Shown: positions 49,628 to 58,813 of the stretch, one piece after another
Position numbering within the stretch: position 1 is the first letter of the stretch
How the letters are laid out: the number at the start of each line of letters is the position of its first letter
Program-made: the position numbers and the translations under genes
IMG/VR virus record: IMGVR_UViG_3300028891_000010
Location: 1-63,046 of that record
DNA from: a virus
DNA length: 63,046 nt
Strand: one strand, 5' to 3'
Notes under the pieces: generated by a model
Databases searched by the model: none
Told to the model about the DNA's origin: nothing
Seen by the model: the letters and a program-made list of their open reading frames with translations, nothing else

Positions 49628-52600
49628 CTCTATACCTCCTTTTGATATTAACAATTCACAAAGAGGAGCTCTGTTAATAATTGTATAAGAGTTAATTTTA
49701 TCAGCTTTAACTCTCTGTAGCTTGCCTCCACAAATAGGACATATTAAATTGTTAGGAAGTTCTTCATCGCTATCTATAGTATAGTCACACTTTTCACATC
49801 TATAAACGTATTTAGGTTTTTCTTTAGAAGGTTTTGTAGGTTCTGTAGATACAGGCCAAGGTAAAGGATCACCATGAGGAGAAGTTATTTGACCTAAATC
49901 ATCTGCTTTTAATAAAGCTTCATAAAAAGACTGTGCTTTTTCTACACTCATTCTATCTATAACTAAATAACTATCAGGCTCTTTCTTATTGGGTTTAAGT
50001 GTAATAACTCTACTCTGAAAAAGAGTATAACGAATTTTGCTGTTAACTTTTTCTTTTTTATACTCAGTAGCTGCTATGTTTAATATCTGCCCTACTTCAG
50101 CCTTGATCTCAGTATTAAAGGTTTTTCCAAGAACTCCATACCATTTACCGTTTAGCTCTTTTATAGGTGTAAACAAGTCTTTTTTATCTTGAGGTATTCC
50201 GTAACCTACTGTGTAATTATAAACATTTTTATTTTTGACTTTGTGAACTTCTAAGACTATTGTATCTGCCTCATAGCTATACTTCGCTTTTACCCATGTC
50301 ATAGTCTTACCATCTAACTCATAAACTCCACTATAAGCTTTTATCATTAATCCATCTATTCCATTTAATCCTCCTAAACGATAAGATCCTAAGTGATGCT
50401 TTAAATAGTTAAATTTCTTTACTAATTGTTCTTTAGTCTTAATATCAAATCCAGGACATAGTACAAAGTGCTTTTTGAATTTTTTAGAGACCTCTTTTAA
50501 AACTTTTAGTCTTTCCGATAAAGGTTTATTGTGTAAATCTTCTCCATTGTAATAAAGAATGTCGAATACAAATACTCTAACATTCTCATCAGATCCTGGT
50601 TTTTTAGCTTGAGACCACTTCATTAAATCGTGTCTAGATAACCATCTATTTTTATTAGGATCCCATTCCATTAGTTCTCCATCTAAAATAATACCTGAAT
50701 CATGTAAAGTTGATAGTTCTTTAACTAAACTAGGAAGCTTACTTGATACATCTTTCATAGCATCTTCAAAGTAGATTAAACTTTTTTTGTTAGCATCTTG
50801 AGAAGCAATCATTCGAAAGCCATCAATTTTATATTCTGCTCTAACTTTACCTTCTTGCTCTACATAAAACTTACAGAAGTACTCCCAAGCTTCTTCTGGA
50901 TCAAAGTATTCAAGTTCGTGGTAAGAGCTAGCGGTTGCTTTCAAAGGAGGAAATCTCATAAGAGGTTTAAGCTTTTTGTCTTTTTGGATAGACTTACCTA
51001 CTCCAGGTCTATCACATCTTCTCATTTCTCCATTGCACCGAGGACACTTAATATCCTTACAGTGGTTATCAGATATCATCTTATAGCCGCAGTCTAAACA
51101 CTCACAGCAGAACTTCTCTTTTTTGAAATGAAGTATAAATTTACCATCGTAGTATCTAAAAGTAGCTGGTCTTATTATAACTGCGTCGTATTTATTTTTA
51201 ATTGAGCTTAAAAAACTCCACAGTTTACTCTTTTTAACTATCCATCTAATAGGCAAATAAAAAGGTCTATCTGCTTTGTTTAACCATTTCTTGTGCATGA
51301 ACAATAATCTATTTATAATGATTTCTTTAAATAAGTTATCGCTTCTATACGCTAACAAGTCAGTAATAATCTCCTTATTATTATCCGTTATTACATGCTC
51401 ATAAATTAGTCTGTTTTTCTTATCAACTACTATTCCATGCTTGCCTTTGATAAGAGGCTCTATTACATACGTATCAGACTTGAAAGGAAGTTTTGGAATA
51501 ATTTTACAAGATTTATAAAATTTAGTATAGTCAGGAAGTCTAGGGTTAACTATATTGGGTGAGTCTTTTTTCTTTAATATCAAATCATATACATTTAAAA
51601 CATCACCATGAGATATCTCATTTCCTATATAGTGAGGATTGTATTTTTTTAAAAACTGTTTAATGGCTTTGTATATGACTTCTGGGGATATTATATCTAA
51701 ATCATTAGGATCACTCTTGTGTAAAGACGAACCAACAAATCTAACTATATTGCTCTTAATAACTATCTCATCCTGCAGCTCATTCCATATCTCATAAACT
51801 TTTATTTCTCTTCCTAGAATACGATATGTTTTTTTATCTAGATCATTAATTACACGATGTTTTAATCCTCTCCTAAACATTTCTTTAACTACTAAAACAT
51901 GAACTTGAAGAACTTTATTAGTTTTCTTAATGGCCCATAACTGATGACACCTTAAGTGAACCATTAGTAACTCTTTTTTAGAAATTTTTCTAAGTATATC
52001 GGGATTGTTTAGGATAGTATCGAAGCCCGGCTTCAAAACAAACTCGTCTCTTTGACTATATAATTTATTTAAGTCTATTAATAGCTTTTCGCCTTCTTTA
52101 GCTGTCCTTATTTCTACTATTTTACAGTTAGGATGTTCTTTTTTATATTTTTTAAGTCTTTCTTTTAATATTTTGTTGGCTTTACTAAATTCGGGCCACT
52201 GATTTCCCATTCCAGTAAACAGAGTATATTTATTATTTAGACTTAGTATGAAATCTAAATGTTCCAATACAGCTACATGATTATTCAAAGGTATTTGATG
52301 ATCCCAGTAAGCACCATCTAAAATAGCTAAGATGTTATTAGAAAAATACTTAAGTTCATATTCGTCCCATATTGGACCTCCATCTGACATATATACAAAA
52401 ACGTTATCTATATTATAAGCAACAGTAGGAAAACGAGGATCGTGAAATACTTTTAAAGCTTTTATAGTGTGATCTACTATTTTGAAAGGTTTTTTAGTAC
52501 CAATAGGAACAAATAAATAGTTGCTATAGGATTTTTCAGACCATCTTAGTTTAATTCTTTCAAAGACTTGAGGTAAAGCGTATAGTTCGACTGTTTTGTT

Positions 52601-52846
52601 ATTTTCTTCTAAGAATTTGTTAAAAGTTGGTATTCCGTCTACTGCATCAGAGTGAAAGTGACTAATTAATACATGAGTCACATCTAAAAGCTCTTCTTTA
52701 GTTGCTTTTTCTAATATATCTTTACCTACATCTATCAAAATAGTAACGGGAGGAGATATGATAAGACAAGAAGGCTTATACTTTCCTAAATAAGACTTGG
52801 GAGGTTTGGTTGTTTCTGCTCCTGTTCCTAGTATTTTTATAATCAT
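48359..52846 (-). CDS. Polyprotein: metallo-beta-lactamase / nucleotidyltransferase-like / DNA ligase / AAA+ ATPase (1495 aa)
   Basis: Domains in order: MBL fold (about 1-250) with SHFHSDAVDG (His63, His65, Asp67), SDGG and NNH; a region with VGSSLHKSDPNDLDI (371-385), like a nucleotidyltransferase; a Cys-rich zinc knuckle (580-611); and an ATP-dependent DNA ligase with EYKIDGFR (Lys673), LDGELMEW, VFVFDILYYNG, GIDGLMIKA and WVKAK. Then come a linker with a capsid-like peptide (980-998), a second zinc ribbon (1017-1039), and AAA+ with GVPGTGKT (1279-1286), ILFIEDID (1328-1335) and RPGRFD. It starts at TAAATG overlap without a strong site. A likely separate start exists for the AAA+ part. Confidence 0.8.
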   Translation of the reverse strand: MIIKILGTGAETTKPPKSYLGKYKPSCLIISPPVTILIDVGKDILEKATKEELLDVTHVLISHFHSDAVDGIPTFNKFLEENNKTVELYALPQVFERIKLRWSEKSYSNYLFVPIGTKKPFKIVDHTIKALKVFHDPRFPTVAYNIDNVFVYMSDGGPIWDEYELKYFSNNILAILDGAYWDHQIPLNNHVAVLEHLDFILSLNNKYTLFTGMGNQWPEFSKANKILKERLKKYKKEHPNCKIVEIRTAKEGEKLLIDLNKLYSQRDEFVLKPGFDTILNNPDILRKISKKELLMVHLRCHQLWAIKKTNKVLQVHVLVVKEMFRRGLKHRVINDLDKKTYRILGREIKVYEIWNELQDEIVIKSNIVRFVGSSLHKSDPNDLDIISPEVIYKAIKQFLKKYNPHYIGNEISHGDVLNVYDLILKKKDSPNIVNPRLPDYTKFYKSCKIIPKLPFKSDTYVIEPLIKGKHGIVVDKKNRLIYEHVITDNNKEIITDLLAYRSDNLFKEIIINRLLFMHKKWLNKADRPFYLPIRWIVKKSKLWSFLSSIKNKYDAVIIRPATFRYYDGKFILHFKKEKFCCECLDCGYKMISDNHCKDIKCPRCNGEMRRCDRPGVGKSIQKDKKLKPLMRFPPLKATASSYHELEYFDPEEAWEYFCKFYVEQEGKVRAEYKIDGFRMIASQDANKKSLIYFEDAMKDVSSKLPSLVKELSTLHDSGIILDGELMEWDPNKNRWLSRHDLMKWSQAKKPGSDENVRVFVFDILYYNGEDLHNKPLSERLKVLKEVSKKFKKHFVLCPGFDIKTKEQLVKKFNYLKHHLGSYRLGGLNGIDGLMIKAYSGVYELDGKTMTWVKAKYSYEADTIVLEVHKVKNKNVYNYTVGYGIPQDKKDLFTPIKELNGKWYGVLGKTFNTEIKAEVGQILNIAATEYKKEKVNSKIRYTLFQSRVITLKPNKKEPDSYLVIDRMSVEKAQSFYEALLKADDLGQITSPHGDPLPWPVSTEPTKPSKEKPKYVYRCEKCDYTIDSDEELPNNLICPICGGKLQRVKADKINSYTIINRAPLCELLISKGGIEMKKEIQLPQGMGSKSLLDRVLEKILGVDVFGQTRLDIQIPFYKVALYSKGLKNAVKEKEVKIINLKYNETYVPATYELLEVGRDTKERLLVSGFIIVKDTVPLVIHFYPAFDCQKLVIYGRDKDYSFIDSFVKDIHRFVNNNNPWKNEKITPFGKFLPLSSIDSNKIILDKSTLQKLNDTVFSFFNHKEKYEKANIPFKRGVIFSGVPGTGKTLSGKIIMNTVKNATFIWVTATDFMHLKTSYLFDMARELQPSILFIEDIDRCLQGPTLDTIKTQMDGLVPNEGILTILTTNFPERLPKTLIDRPGRFDDIIEFKLPDAVLRFKILWRYSENIDIENKKKSLACIARISEGLTPAHLKEVIVRSFLLSNGKKVTLELLKQSLREIKNLHDKFSFNKSFDKEISGYPYILKTIKNLAARLKS

Positions 52847-54260
52847 TTAAATTATTATTTCTTGAAAGCTACAGCCTACTTTATTAGGTACTTTGATCCT
52901 AAACAATCGATTATTTATGTTTACTATATAATAACTACCAGATTCCATATTTTCATTTTCAACTAACTTAAGTTCAAAGTATCCATTAGAATTAGAATAA
53001 AAAGTCTTAGTTTCGTTAATTAATATTATATTATCCCTGTATCTGACAGTACTTTTACACAGAGATACTTTAATTGGCACATTATCTATATCAGATAAAT
53101 CATTTGCAATATCTGTAATCCAACCAGTGACAGTGCATACAGTAATATCGTCTTTATCACTTCCTACGTAGTCATAGTTTACTTCTAACTCGCTTAATTC
53201 TGGTGAATTAAATCCATCAGAATGCAGTATAGCTTTAACATATACTTCTGATGGGTTGCCAGGAAAATTATTTAAGTTGTTATTAACCTCATCTATCGTA
53301 TTTGCTTGAGAATAACTTCCATCGGACTGAACCCAACTACTTCCATTCCAGTAATAATCAGTATCATTCACCTTTATGATATACTTAATATCAGTCCCTG
53401 AAGGTTTAGTACTAGTTTCTGATAAAGAGATAATCTCGTCTGTCCGAATTGATGACTTAGGATATATAATTGGGTTACTAGTAGAATAAGGAAGCTGACC
53501 GTTTCCTGAATTATATCTTATAGCTATATCATCAGAAGATAATACTCGTGTATATATAAGCAGCTCATCGATTAGTCCTTTAAATAAAAGACGTGGCTGT
53601 TGTGCACTGCCCCATCCTCCTATGAGGAGATCAATATCAACTTGTATAGTCTCACTAAGAGTATCTTTAAGTATAGTTAGAGAGACTTGAGAGCCATCGA
53701 CGTACATCTTTACTCCTGATGCAGATGAGCTACCGTCATAAGTAACCACTAAATGATGCCAATTTCCATCATTGTATGTATATCCGGTTTGAACAAATAT
53801 ATAGTTTTCTGGAGTAGGATAAGTATTCACTAAGTAAAATCTAATTCTACCTCCTGAGTCTATCATTATATTCCATCCTCTATAGTCACTAGAGGCCTTT
53901 CTTCGAGCTATAATCTGTTGACTGATAGATTCTGATGTTTTAAACCAACACTCCACGCTAAAAGGTTGGTCTCTTTCAAAATTACATATGTTTCCACAGT
54001 CAACATATGCATCTCCATCAAAATTTATACAGTTTCCTATCTTTCCAGTAGTCCAACTTTCTTTGTTTAATGTGCCGTTTCTATTATTTCCTGAAAAGTC
54101 CTTAACTATCAGTCCCCCCCCCCTCTTGCATAGAGTACCAAGTATACGCGTTCGTAACAGTAGTTTTTAACTTAACTACACTATTAGAAACAGTAATTTT
54201 AGCACTATCAAAGTTATAATTAGAAGGGTTATCAAAAGGATAGGTTACTTTTAAAGCCAT
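52847..54260 (-). pseudogene. LamG-domain fibre/adhesin split at a 10-G tract
   Basis: ATG 54260 (AAAGGAGG upstream) opens a frame that meets TAA at 54102 after 52 residues. Removing one G from the 10-G run (54114-54123) restores a single frame of about 470 residues to 52847, reading through EGGGLIVKDFSGNNRNG into SVECWFKT. The downstream part (first ATG 53956) carries a concanavalin/LamG jelly roll (VECWFKTSESISQQIIARRK, GNWHHLVVTYDGSSS, LLIGGWGSAQQPRL) then Ig-like strands. It is either a true slipped tract switching the protein on and off or a sequencing error. Confidence 0.75.
54114..54123 (-). repeat. Poly-G tract (10 G) causing frameshift
   Basis: Ten consecutive C on the + strand, reading as G10 on the coding strand. 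Nine G put the upstream and downstream frames together. Homopolymers of this length are prone both to polymerase slippage (phase variation) and to sequencing error. Confidence 0.9.
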
Positions 54261-54270
54261 ATTGCCTCCT

Positions 54271-54705
54271 TTAAGTTGAAAACGTAAGTAGTATTAAAGT
54301 AGTATTCAGAATAAATCCTCTACTTAGTTCTTCTATCCAATCACTATGTTTTAATGAATATTTATTAACTAAATAGTTAATTAATCCTAGTAAAAGAGAG
54401 CAAACTATGCATCTTAGAATAAATCCCACTATATTTCCGCCGAAGAAGATGTAAGGTAAGTAAGCTAAAGAACACATAAAGCCGTGAAAGTATAAATTAT
54501 CATAACTGAATAATCTATCCCAATAAGTAGTTAAAGAACCGAAATAAAGTAGAAAAGAAATTAAATGTATATAAAAAGGAGCTTTAATTTTTAGTAAAGA
54601 TAGAGTTAGTAATCCTATTAAAGGAACTCCTAAATCTCTTATTTTGGTGTTAAATATTCCACCTAATCGGTATAAAAAAGCTGAAATTAAAGATAGAATA
54701 AGCAT
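54271..54705 (-). CDS. Multi-span membrane protein (144 aa)
   Basis: Four or more hydrophobic segments are seen (about 1-20, 30-55, 70-100, 100-120). It includes GGIFNTKIRDLGVPLIGL and YFHGFMCSLAYLPYIFFGG. This family appears often in phages and prophages as an uncharacterised membrane protein beside fibre or lysis genes. A holin function is possible but the family is not a known holin. Its start overlaps the stop of the upstream gene. Confidence 0.55.
   Translation of the reverse strand: MLILSLISAFLYRLGGIFNTKIRDLGVPLIGLLTLSLLKIKAPFYIHLISFLLYFGSLTTYWDRLFSYDNLYFHGFMCSLAYLPYIFFGGNIVGFILRCIVCSLLLGLINYLVNKYSLKHSDWIEELSRGFILNTTLILLTFST
54274..54283 (-). promoter_or_regulatory. GTTTTCAACT (two-mismatch copy) upstream of LamG gene
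   Basis: Eight of ten bases match the element, followed by TAAAGGAGG and ATG 54260 on the - strand. The position relative to the ribosome-binding site is the same as in the exact copies, which is why I accept it. Confidence 0.45.
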
Positions 54706-54914
54706 TATAATTTTCCTTCTTTTTTTAGTTCTTCTATTGCTTGTCTTTCTAAAATCTCTTTTTTCTTTTCTTCTATCATCTCTCTAATTCTTATCTCTTC
54801 TTCTGCCTTCTTTGCTTCTTCTAATCTTTTCTGATATTCTTCATCACTTATTTCCTCAAAAACTTCTTCTATTTTGCCTGCCCTTACATCAACTCTTAGT
54901 CTTCTTATTTTCAT
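54705..54914 (-). CDS. Charged coiled-coil protein (69 aa)
   Basis: Highly charged, mostly Glu/Lys/Arg in heptads (DEEYQKRLEEAKKAEEEIRIREMIEEKKKEI), so a single long coiled coil. Short beta start (IRRLRVDVRAGKIEEV). It may be a fibre- or membrane-protein accessory. GGAGG precedes the ATG. The function is unknown. Confidence 0.5.
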   Translation of the reverse strand: MKIRRLRVDVRAGKIEEVFEEISDEEYQKRLEEAKKAEEEIRIREMIEEKKKEILERQAIEELKKEGKL

Positions 54915-54915
54915 A

Positions 54916-56103
54916 CTATCCCCTCCTTGCTTTAAAAAGTATAAATCTTGAATCTGCTCCTATTCCATTTGTTTGTTGAGCCTGAATTCTTATTGATGTT
55001 ATATTTGTGTCAGTCGTATTCTTTGCTATCGCTTTCGCTATATATTTGATTGAAGATGGGGATTCATAATTCATACTAAATATACAGCGAATATGATTAT
55101 CGGGTTTTAAGGATATTGTGAATTCGCCTTCACACGTTTCACCAGCCGCAGCATACAGACAGGATGGGTCATTACTGCGACCTGCATTTGCGTTTGAACC
55201 GTTCCCTTGTAAGTATTGGTTATAGTAGTTTGTATTGGTTGTATCACCATTGAAGTATATGTAGAAGTTCTCTCCACTACCTGTAGGATTTTTAACCGAA
55301 GCAAATAATATATAAAACCACGCACTATCTCCATCCAAGTTATCAAAGTCTATAGAGTCGCAATTAGAACTAACTTCAACTTCACTTACCTTTTCCATTA
55401 AGTTAGGAGCTAAATTTACTACTTCTTTTAACTGAGAAGCTGAAACTTGATTAGCTCCTCCATAGTCAAGATATTGATCTTTGTTTTGTTCGTGTTTTTT
55501 ATCTACTGCATCGGCAACATCTGTTTTTGTTTTTCCTCCAATTGTTTCTACTGTTGCATTTCCCACTGTTCCAGACAAGTCTCCTCCTGCTGACTCACTT
55601 CCTGCTGTATGAGCTTTACTTACTGCATCTGCTACTTCTGTATCAGTGTTTGTTGAAACTTCTAAACCAGTTTCATCTGATTTTACTTTAAATAACTTAC
55701 CTGCTAAACCTGAATAGGAGTTTGGAGTATCTTCTAAATCAGTGAATTTAGCTACTGCTGTCGCTACTTCTCTAAACCACCCCCTTTGCGGAGTATAAAA
55801 TAAACTATCCTTGGATGATAAAGATACTCTCTTTAAGACTTTCTGGCTTGTTCCGTCATCTATCTTAATAACTACATTATGACTTGTGTCGTCTGCATTA
55901 TAAATGCTAACAAAACGAACAAGCCTTTTTCCAGAAGAAGGACTGTTAACTAGTGTTACATCAGTAGTATCGTTAGTAGTTCCTTCAGTACTTCCAACTT
56001 CATCATTAGCAGTATCGATATAAGATGCATAAAAATGAAGTTGGGTTGTAGCTGTTCCTTCTAATACTATCTTTAATGTGTGGCTTGTATCTAGTACTAT
56101 CAT
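54916..56103 (-). CDS. Tail-fibre-like protein (395 aa)
   Basis: The centre has a spacer typical of fibres: KAHTAGSESAGGDLSGTVGNATVETIGGK with repeats of 'VADAV..KH' (about 150-210), consistent with a trimeric shaft. The C-terminal half (about 250-395) is a beta-rich knob ending in SIRIQAQQTNGIGADSRFILF. The N-terminal region would attach to the virion or to another fibre. This could be the receptor-binding protein. It follows a short gene likely to be its adaptor. Confidence 0.7.
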   Translation of the reverse strand: MIVLDTSHTLKIVLEGTATTQLHFYASYIDTANDEVGSTEGTTNDTTDVTLVNSPSSGKRLVRFVSIYNADDTSHNVVIKIDDGTSQKVLKRVSLSSKDSLFYTPQRGWFREVATAVAKFTDLEDTPNSYSGLAGKLFKVKSDETGLEVSTNTDTEVADAVSKAHTAGSESAGGDLSGTVGNATVETIGGKTKTDVADAVDKKHEQNKDQYLDYGGANQVSASQLKEVVNLAPNLMEKVSEVEVSSNCDSIDFDNLDGDSAWFYILFASVKNPTGSGENFYIYFNGDTTNTNYYNQYLQGNGSNANAGRSNDPSCLYAAAGETCEGEFTISLKPDNHIRCIFSMNYESPSSIKYIAKAIAKNTTDTNITSIRIQAQQTNGIGADSRFILFKARRG

Positions 56104-56104
56104 G

Positions 56105-56479
56105 TTAATTATAAAACCACTTTTTCCAAAGATATCTCTGCTCTACCGCATTCTTAATTTCTTGAGCTGTAGCGCTATAATTCCCATCATCTATACTTTC
56201 AGCTTTATCTACAATACCATCATTATTAGTATCATATACTGATTTTAACATATCTCCAGAGCCTGAACCTGATGTAGGGTATCCTAAATTATGCCACTTA
56301 TTGTCTTCTTTCCAATACTGATAAACTTTATTTTCACTTCTTACATATCTACATTCTCCATCTAAAGGAAGGTCAATGTTGTTTAATTCATCTAAAGAAT
56401 CTACTGGCTCTCTCCATACTATCGGAACTATTGCAGATTCATCTACTTTATTTGTGATAGGGTTATAGTTAATTTTCAT
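56105..56479 (-). CDS. Fibre-associated protein (124 aa)
   Basis: Short beta segments include VWREPVDSLDELNNIDLPLDGECRYVRSENKVYQYW, a pattern often seen in phage tail-fibre N-termini ('sl..lp..g..g..r.v...n..y.w'), then SGSGSGDM and a helical end. It is placed one base before the fibre gene and is probably an adaptor module or a split fibre N-terminus. Confidence 0.6.
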   Translation of the reverse strand: MKINYNPITNKVDESAIVPIVWREPVDSLDELNNIDLPLDGECRYVRSENKVYQYWKEDNKWHNLGYPTSGSGSGDMLKSVYDTNNDGIVDKAESIDDGNYSATAQEIKNAVEQRYLWKKWFYN

Positions 56480-56482
56480 TTT

Positions 56483-57151
56483 TTAAAACTCCCACTTGTA
56501 GTAAAGAATAATTCTTTTATCTCCTTCTTTAAAACCTATTCCATAACCCAAACCTAAATAACTATTATCTATTTTTTTAAATTCTATTTTATAAGACACG
56601 CCACCGTAAAATCCTTTGTTAGTAAGAAAAGTATCTAATCTCCATTTAAACCATTTAAAAAGTTGTAATCCAGCTCCTACTTCTCCTTTTTTCTTGCTAT
56701 AACCTAAGATTCCGATGGGTTTTATTTCTACTCCGTAGGGCTTTAACCTCTCTCTTAAAACGGGTATATCTTTAACTTTTATAGTTTTTAAAATAGTCTT
56801 CTTATCCCTATCTACTACTTCCGCCGTTCCATCTTTTTTAATATGAAGATAGTGTTCGTTTAACTTAATAAAAGTCTCTTTTCCTTTCAAATCAAAAGTA
56901 GGTATCCTTTCTCTTAATCCCATATATTTTCCCCAACCGAATACTGCTAAAATTATAATAGAGTAAATAATTAGTTTTCTTAAATTAAAAAAGTGATAAA
57001 AATCTTTAACCCATAACACAGGCTCGTTTAGTTTAAAGAACTTTTTAAATTTATTCTTATCAAAAAATTCCTCTCTCACCTCGTTAAACAGAAACTTTCT
57101 AAAAGAAACTATTATTATTCCTATTAAGACACCTATTAGTATTTGAATCAT
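56483..57151 (-). CDS. Membrane protein with beta-rich C-terminal domain (222 aa)
   Basis: Two hydrophobic segments (about 3-19 and 60-78) flank a basic loop, so the C-terminal part (from about 80) is likely on one side of the membrane. That domain is full of strands with Lys, Gly and Tyr (GGVSYKIEFKKIDNSYLGLGYGIGF). Not recognised. It is next to a holin-like gene, so a lysis or superinfection role is possible from context only. Confidence 0.5.
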   Translation of the reverse strand: MIQILIGVLIGIIIVSFRKFLFNEVREEFFDKNKFKKFFKLNEPVLWVKDFYHFFNLRKLIIYSIIILAVFGWGKYMGLRERIPTFDLKGKETFIKLNEHYLHIKKDGTAEVVDRDKKTILKTIKVKDIPVLRERLKPYGVEIKPIGILGYSKKKGEVGAGLQLFKWFKWRLDTFLTNKGFYGGVSYKIEFKKIDNSYLGLGYGIGFKEGDKRIILYYKWEF

Positions 57152-57177
57152 TTAAAAACCTCTATTTTAACTTAATT

Positions 57178-57375
57178 CTAAGCAGCTCCTTTTTCCTCTT
57201 TGCTCTTAAAAACAGGTTTACCAAACATTAGCTTTATTTTATAGATCTCTAAACAACTAGGGCATCGTTTATAGATGTATTTACTAGTCCAATTTTCTTC
57301 TGATTTTACACAGTAAGTTTGTAAAGCAATTCCACATTTTTTACATTTAAAAATTTCTTCGTTGAGTAATTTCAA
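57178..57375 (-). CDS. Zinc-ribbon miniprotein (65 aa)
   Basis: CKKC and CPSC pairs 28 residues apart give a one-zinc ribbon (residues 10-13 and 38-41), similar in form to a rubredoxin-like knuckle. Its start overlaps the neighbouring holin-like gene boundary by none, one base apart. The function is unknown. Confidence 0.55.
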   Translation of the reverse strand: MKLLNEEIFKCKKCGIALQTYCVKSEENWTSKYIYKRCPSCLEIYKIKLMFGKPVFKSKEEKGAA

Positions 57376-57558
57376 CTATTTACCCCACTTCAAGTAGCAA
57401 AACATTATTACTACAAGTAAAAAATAAATAGCATTAATTATCTTTGTGGATCTATGGTTGTGAAGGTGATTAGTAAAATGCTTGTCTAGATTCTGTAATT
57501 TAACCTCTAAGACAGCAATTCTTTCTAAAATCTCTACAAAATACTTCTTAACGTCCAT
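57376..57558 (-). CDS. XhlA/holin-like membrane protein (60 aa)
   Basis: An N-terminal coiled-coil (ILERIAVLEVKLQNLDKHFTNHLHNH) followed by a single C-terminal membrane helix (KIINAIYFLLVVIMFCYLKWG) is the layout of PBSX XhlA-type proteins. These associate with holins in lysis. It is preceded by a GTTTTCAATA copy and GGGAGGA. No endolysin gene was recognised next to it. Confidence 0.65.
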   Translation of the reverse strand: MDVKKYFVEILERIAVLEVKLQNLDKHFTNHLHNHRSTKIINAIYFLLVVIMFCYLKWGK

Positions 57559-58813
57559 TTAAATTCCTCCCATTATTGAAAACTTTAAAAAGTGCACTCA
57601 AGATGGAATTAAATCTCACTGTATGTAGGCAGTTTTGATTATTAGTTTTAATACATTCTGCTTTATTAGCATCTATCGCCTCATTGCAACAATAGCAAGA
57701 TACTTTAGGTATTAATGAAACTACATTATCATACGCTCTCCATTTATGGTAAATAGTAGATGGTAAAAATACTGTAGGCTTATTAAAAGCAGCTGCTATA
57801 TGTAAAGTAGATGTGTCTACTGTTAGTACTAAATCCGAACTGTATGCTACTGAAAAAAATGTTCTAATATCTAATTGACCTGTTAAATTTAGGCAATTAT
57901 TATAGGCCTTTCGATTGTATCCAGTAATTACTACGTTAAAACTTTTAGACAAATAATCAATCAAAGGTTGTTGCATTCTATCAGGATAGCTTCTTCTCAC
58001 ATCAAAAGATTCAAAAGTAATAAGCAGCTTAGGACTTTTAACACCTTTTAAAAGAGTTTCACCTTTTTTTATTTCATCTTCTGTAAGTATAATTTCTGGT
58101 TTACTTATCACTAGTTCGTCGTTTTTTAATCCACACATATTAGCAGTAGCATAAATACGGTGTTGCCTGCAGACTAAATTACTATAATTAGATAATTTAA
58201 AACTTATATCATAAAAACGCTTGTAAAATAACAGACTAAATTCCTTGGGATTGGTATATATACGATTTATATAAGGTAGATTTTGCAAAACTACTTCTCT
58301 TCCAGGCCATACTAAAAAGTCTACAGTGTAACCTTTAGAGTAATAAGTTTTAGCTGTGGGAGTGCACATCAGTAGATCTCCTATACCATCGTAAGTTTTA
58401 ATTAGAATAGCCTTACTAATTAGTTTTTTAAGAGCAATTATTCTTTCCAGATCTTTTAGTTTGTATATCTTTAATCCTGTGAATTGACTAAATGCATTCG
58501 CTAATACTTTACCTTTCTCTCCTACTCCATAAACTGCTTTAAATATAAACGGATCCATAAAAAGAGTATGTATATACCAGTGAGAATTAACATGAATTAT
58601 AGCAAGTTTTTTATCTGAAATAGGTTCTCTGGTATCTAAGGTAACTATTACTACTGAGATATTATTATTTAGTATATTTTTAACTTTAGACACTAAGTCT
58701 TCATATAGTAGATCTGCAAAAATTAAGACTACTGCGTCTCCATCTATACTAAAACATCTATCTCTAAATGGCTGATTAATTTTAACCTTTTTTGTTATTA
58801 GCTCTACTTTCAT
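57548..58813 (-). CDS. GT9-family glycosyltransferase, paralog of 43021 gene (421 aa)
   Basis: Shows the GT9 loop TYDGIGDLLMCTPTAKTYYSKGY (about 140-162), FESFDVRRSYPDRMQQPLIDYLS, and LTVDTSTLHIAAAFNKPTVF (about 342-361). The first ~130 residues match the N-terminal extension of the other GT9 gene in order (HxLFxxPxxFKAVxG and a linker before the loop). So the two are duplicates of one unusual extended form. Cysteines near the end (CYCCN) resemble the paralog's Cys patch. It may act on host or virion glycans. HAD phosphatase lies just upstream. Confidence 0.8.
   Translation of the reverse strand: MKVELITKKVKINQPFRDRCFSIDGDAVVLIFADLLYEDLVSKVKNILNNNISVVIVTLDTREPISDKKLAIIHVNSHWYIHTLFMDPFIFKAVYGVGEKGKVLANAFSQFTGLKIYKLKDLERIIALKKLISKAILIKTYDGIGDLLMCTPTAKTYYSKGYTVDFLVWPGREVVLQNLPYINRIYTNPKEFSLLFYKRFYDISFKLSNYSNLVCRQHRIYATANMCGLKNDELVISKPEIILTEDEIKKGETLLKGVKSPKLLITFESFDVRRSYPDRMQQPLIDYLSKSFNVVITGYNRKAYNNCLNLTGQLDIRTFFSVAYSSDLVLTVDTSTLHIAAAFNKPTVFLPSTIYHKWRAYDNVVSLIPKVSCYCCNEAIDANKAECIKTNNQNCLHTVRFNSILSALFKVFNNGRNLNGR
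57574..57583 (-). promoter_or_regulatory. GTTTTCAATA motif upstream of holin-like gene
   Basis: Exact copy on the - strand, inside the 3' end of the GT9 gene and just before ATGGGAGGA and ATG 57558. It marks the start of the holin/fibre gene group. A TTGAGT hexamer and AATAAT-like sequence around it could also be read as a weak conventional promoter. Confidence 0.6.
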
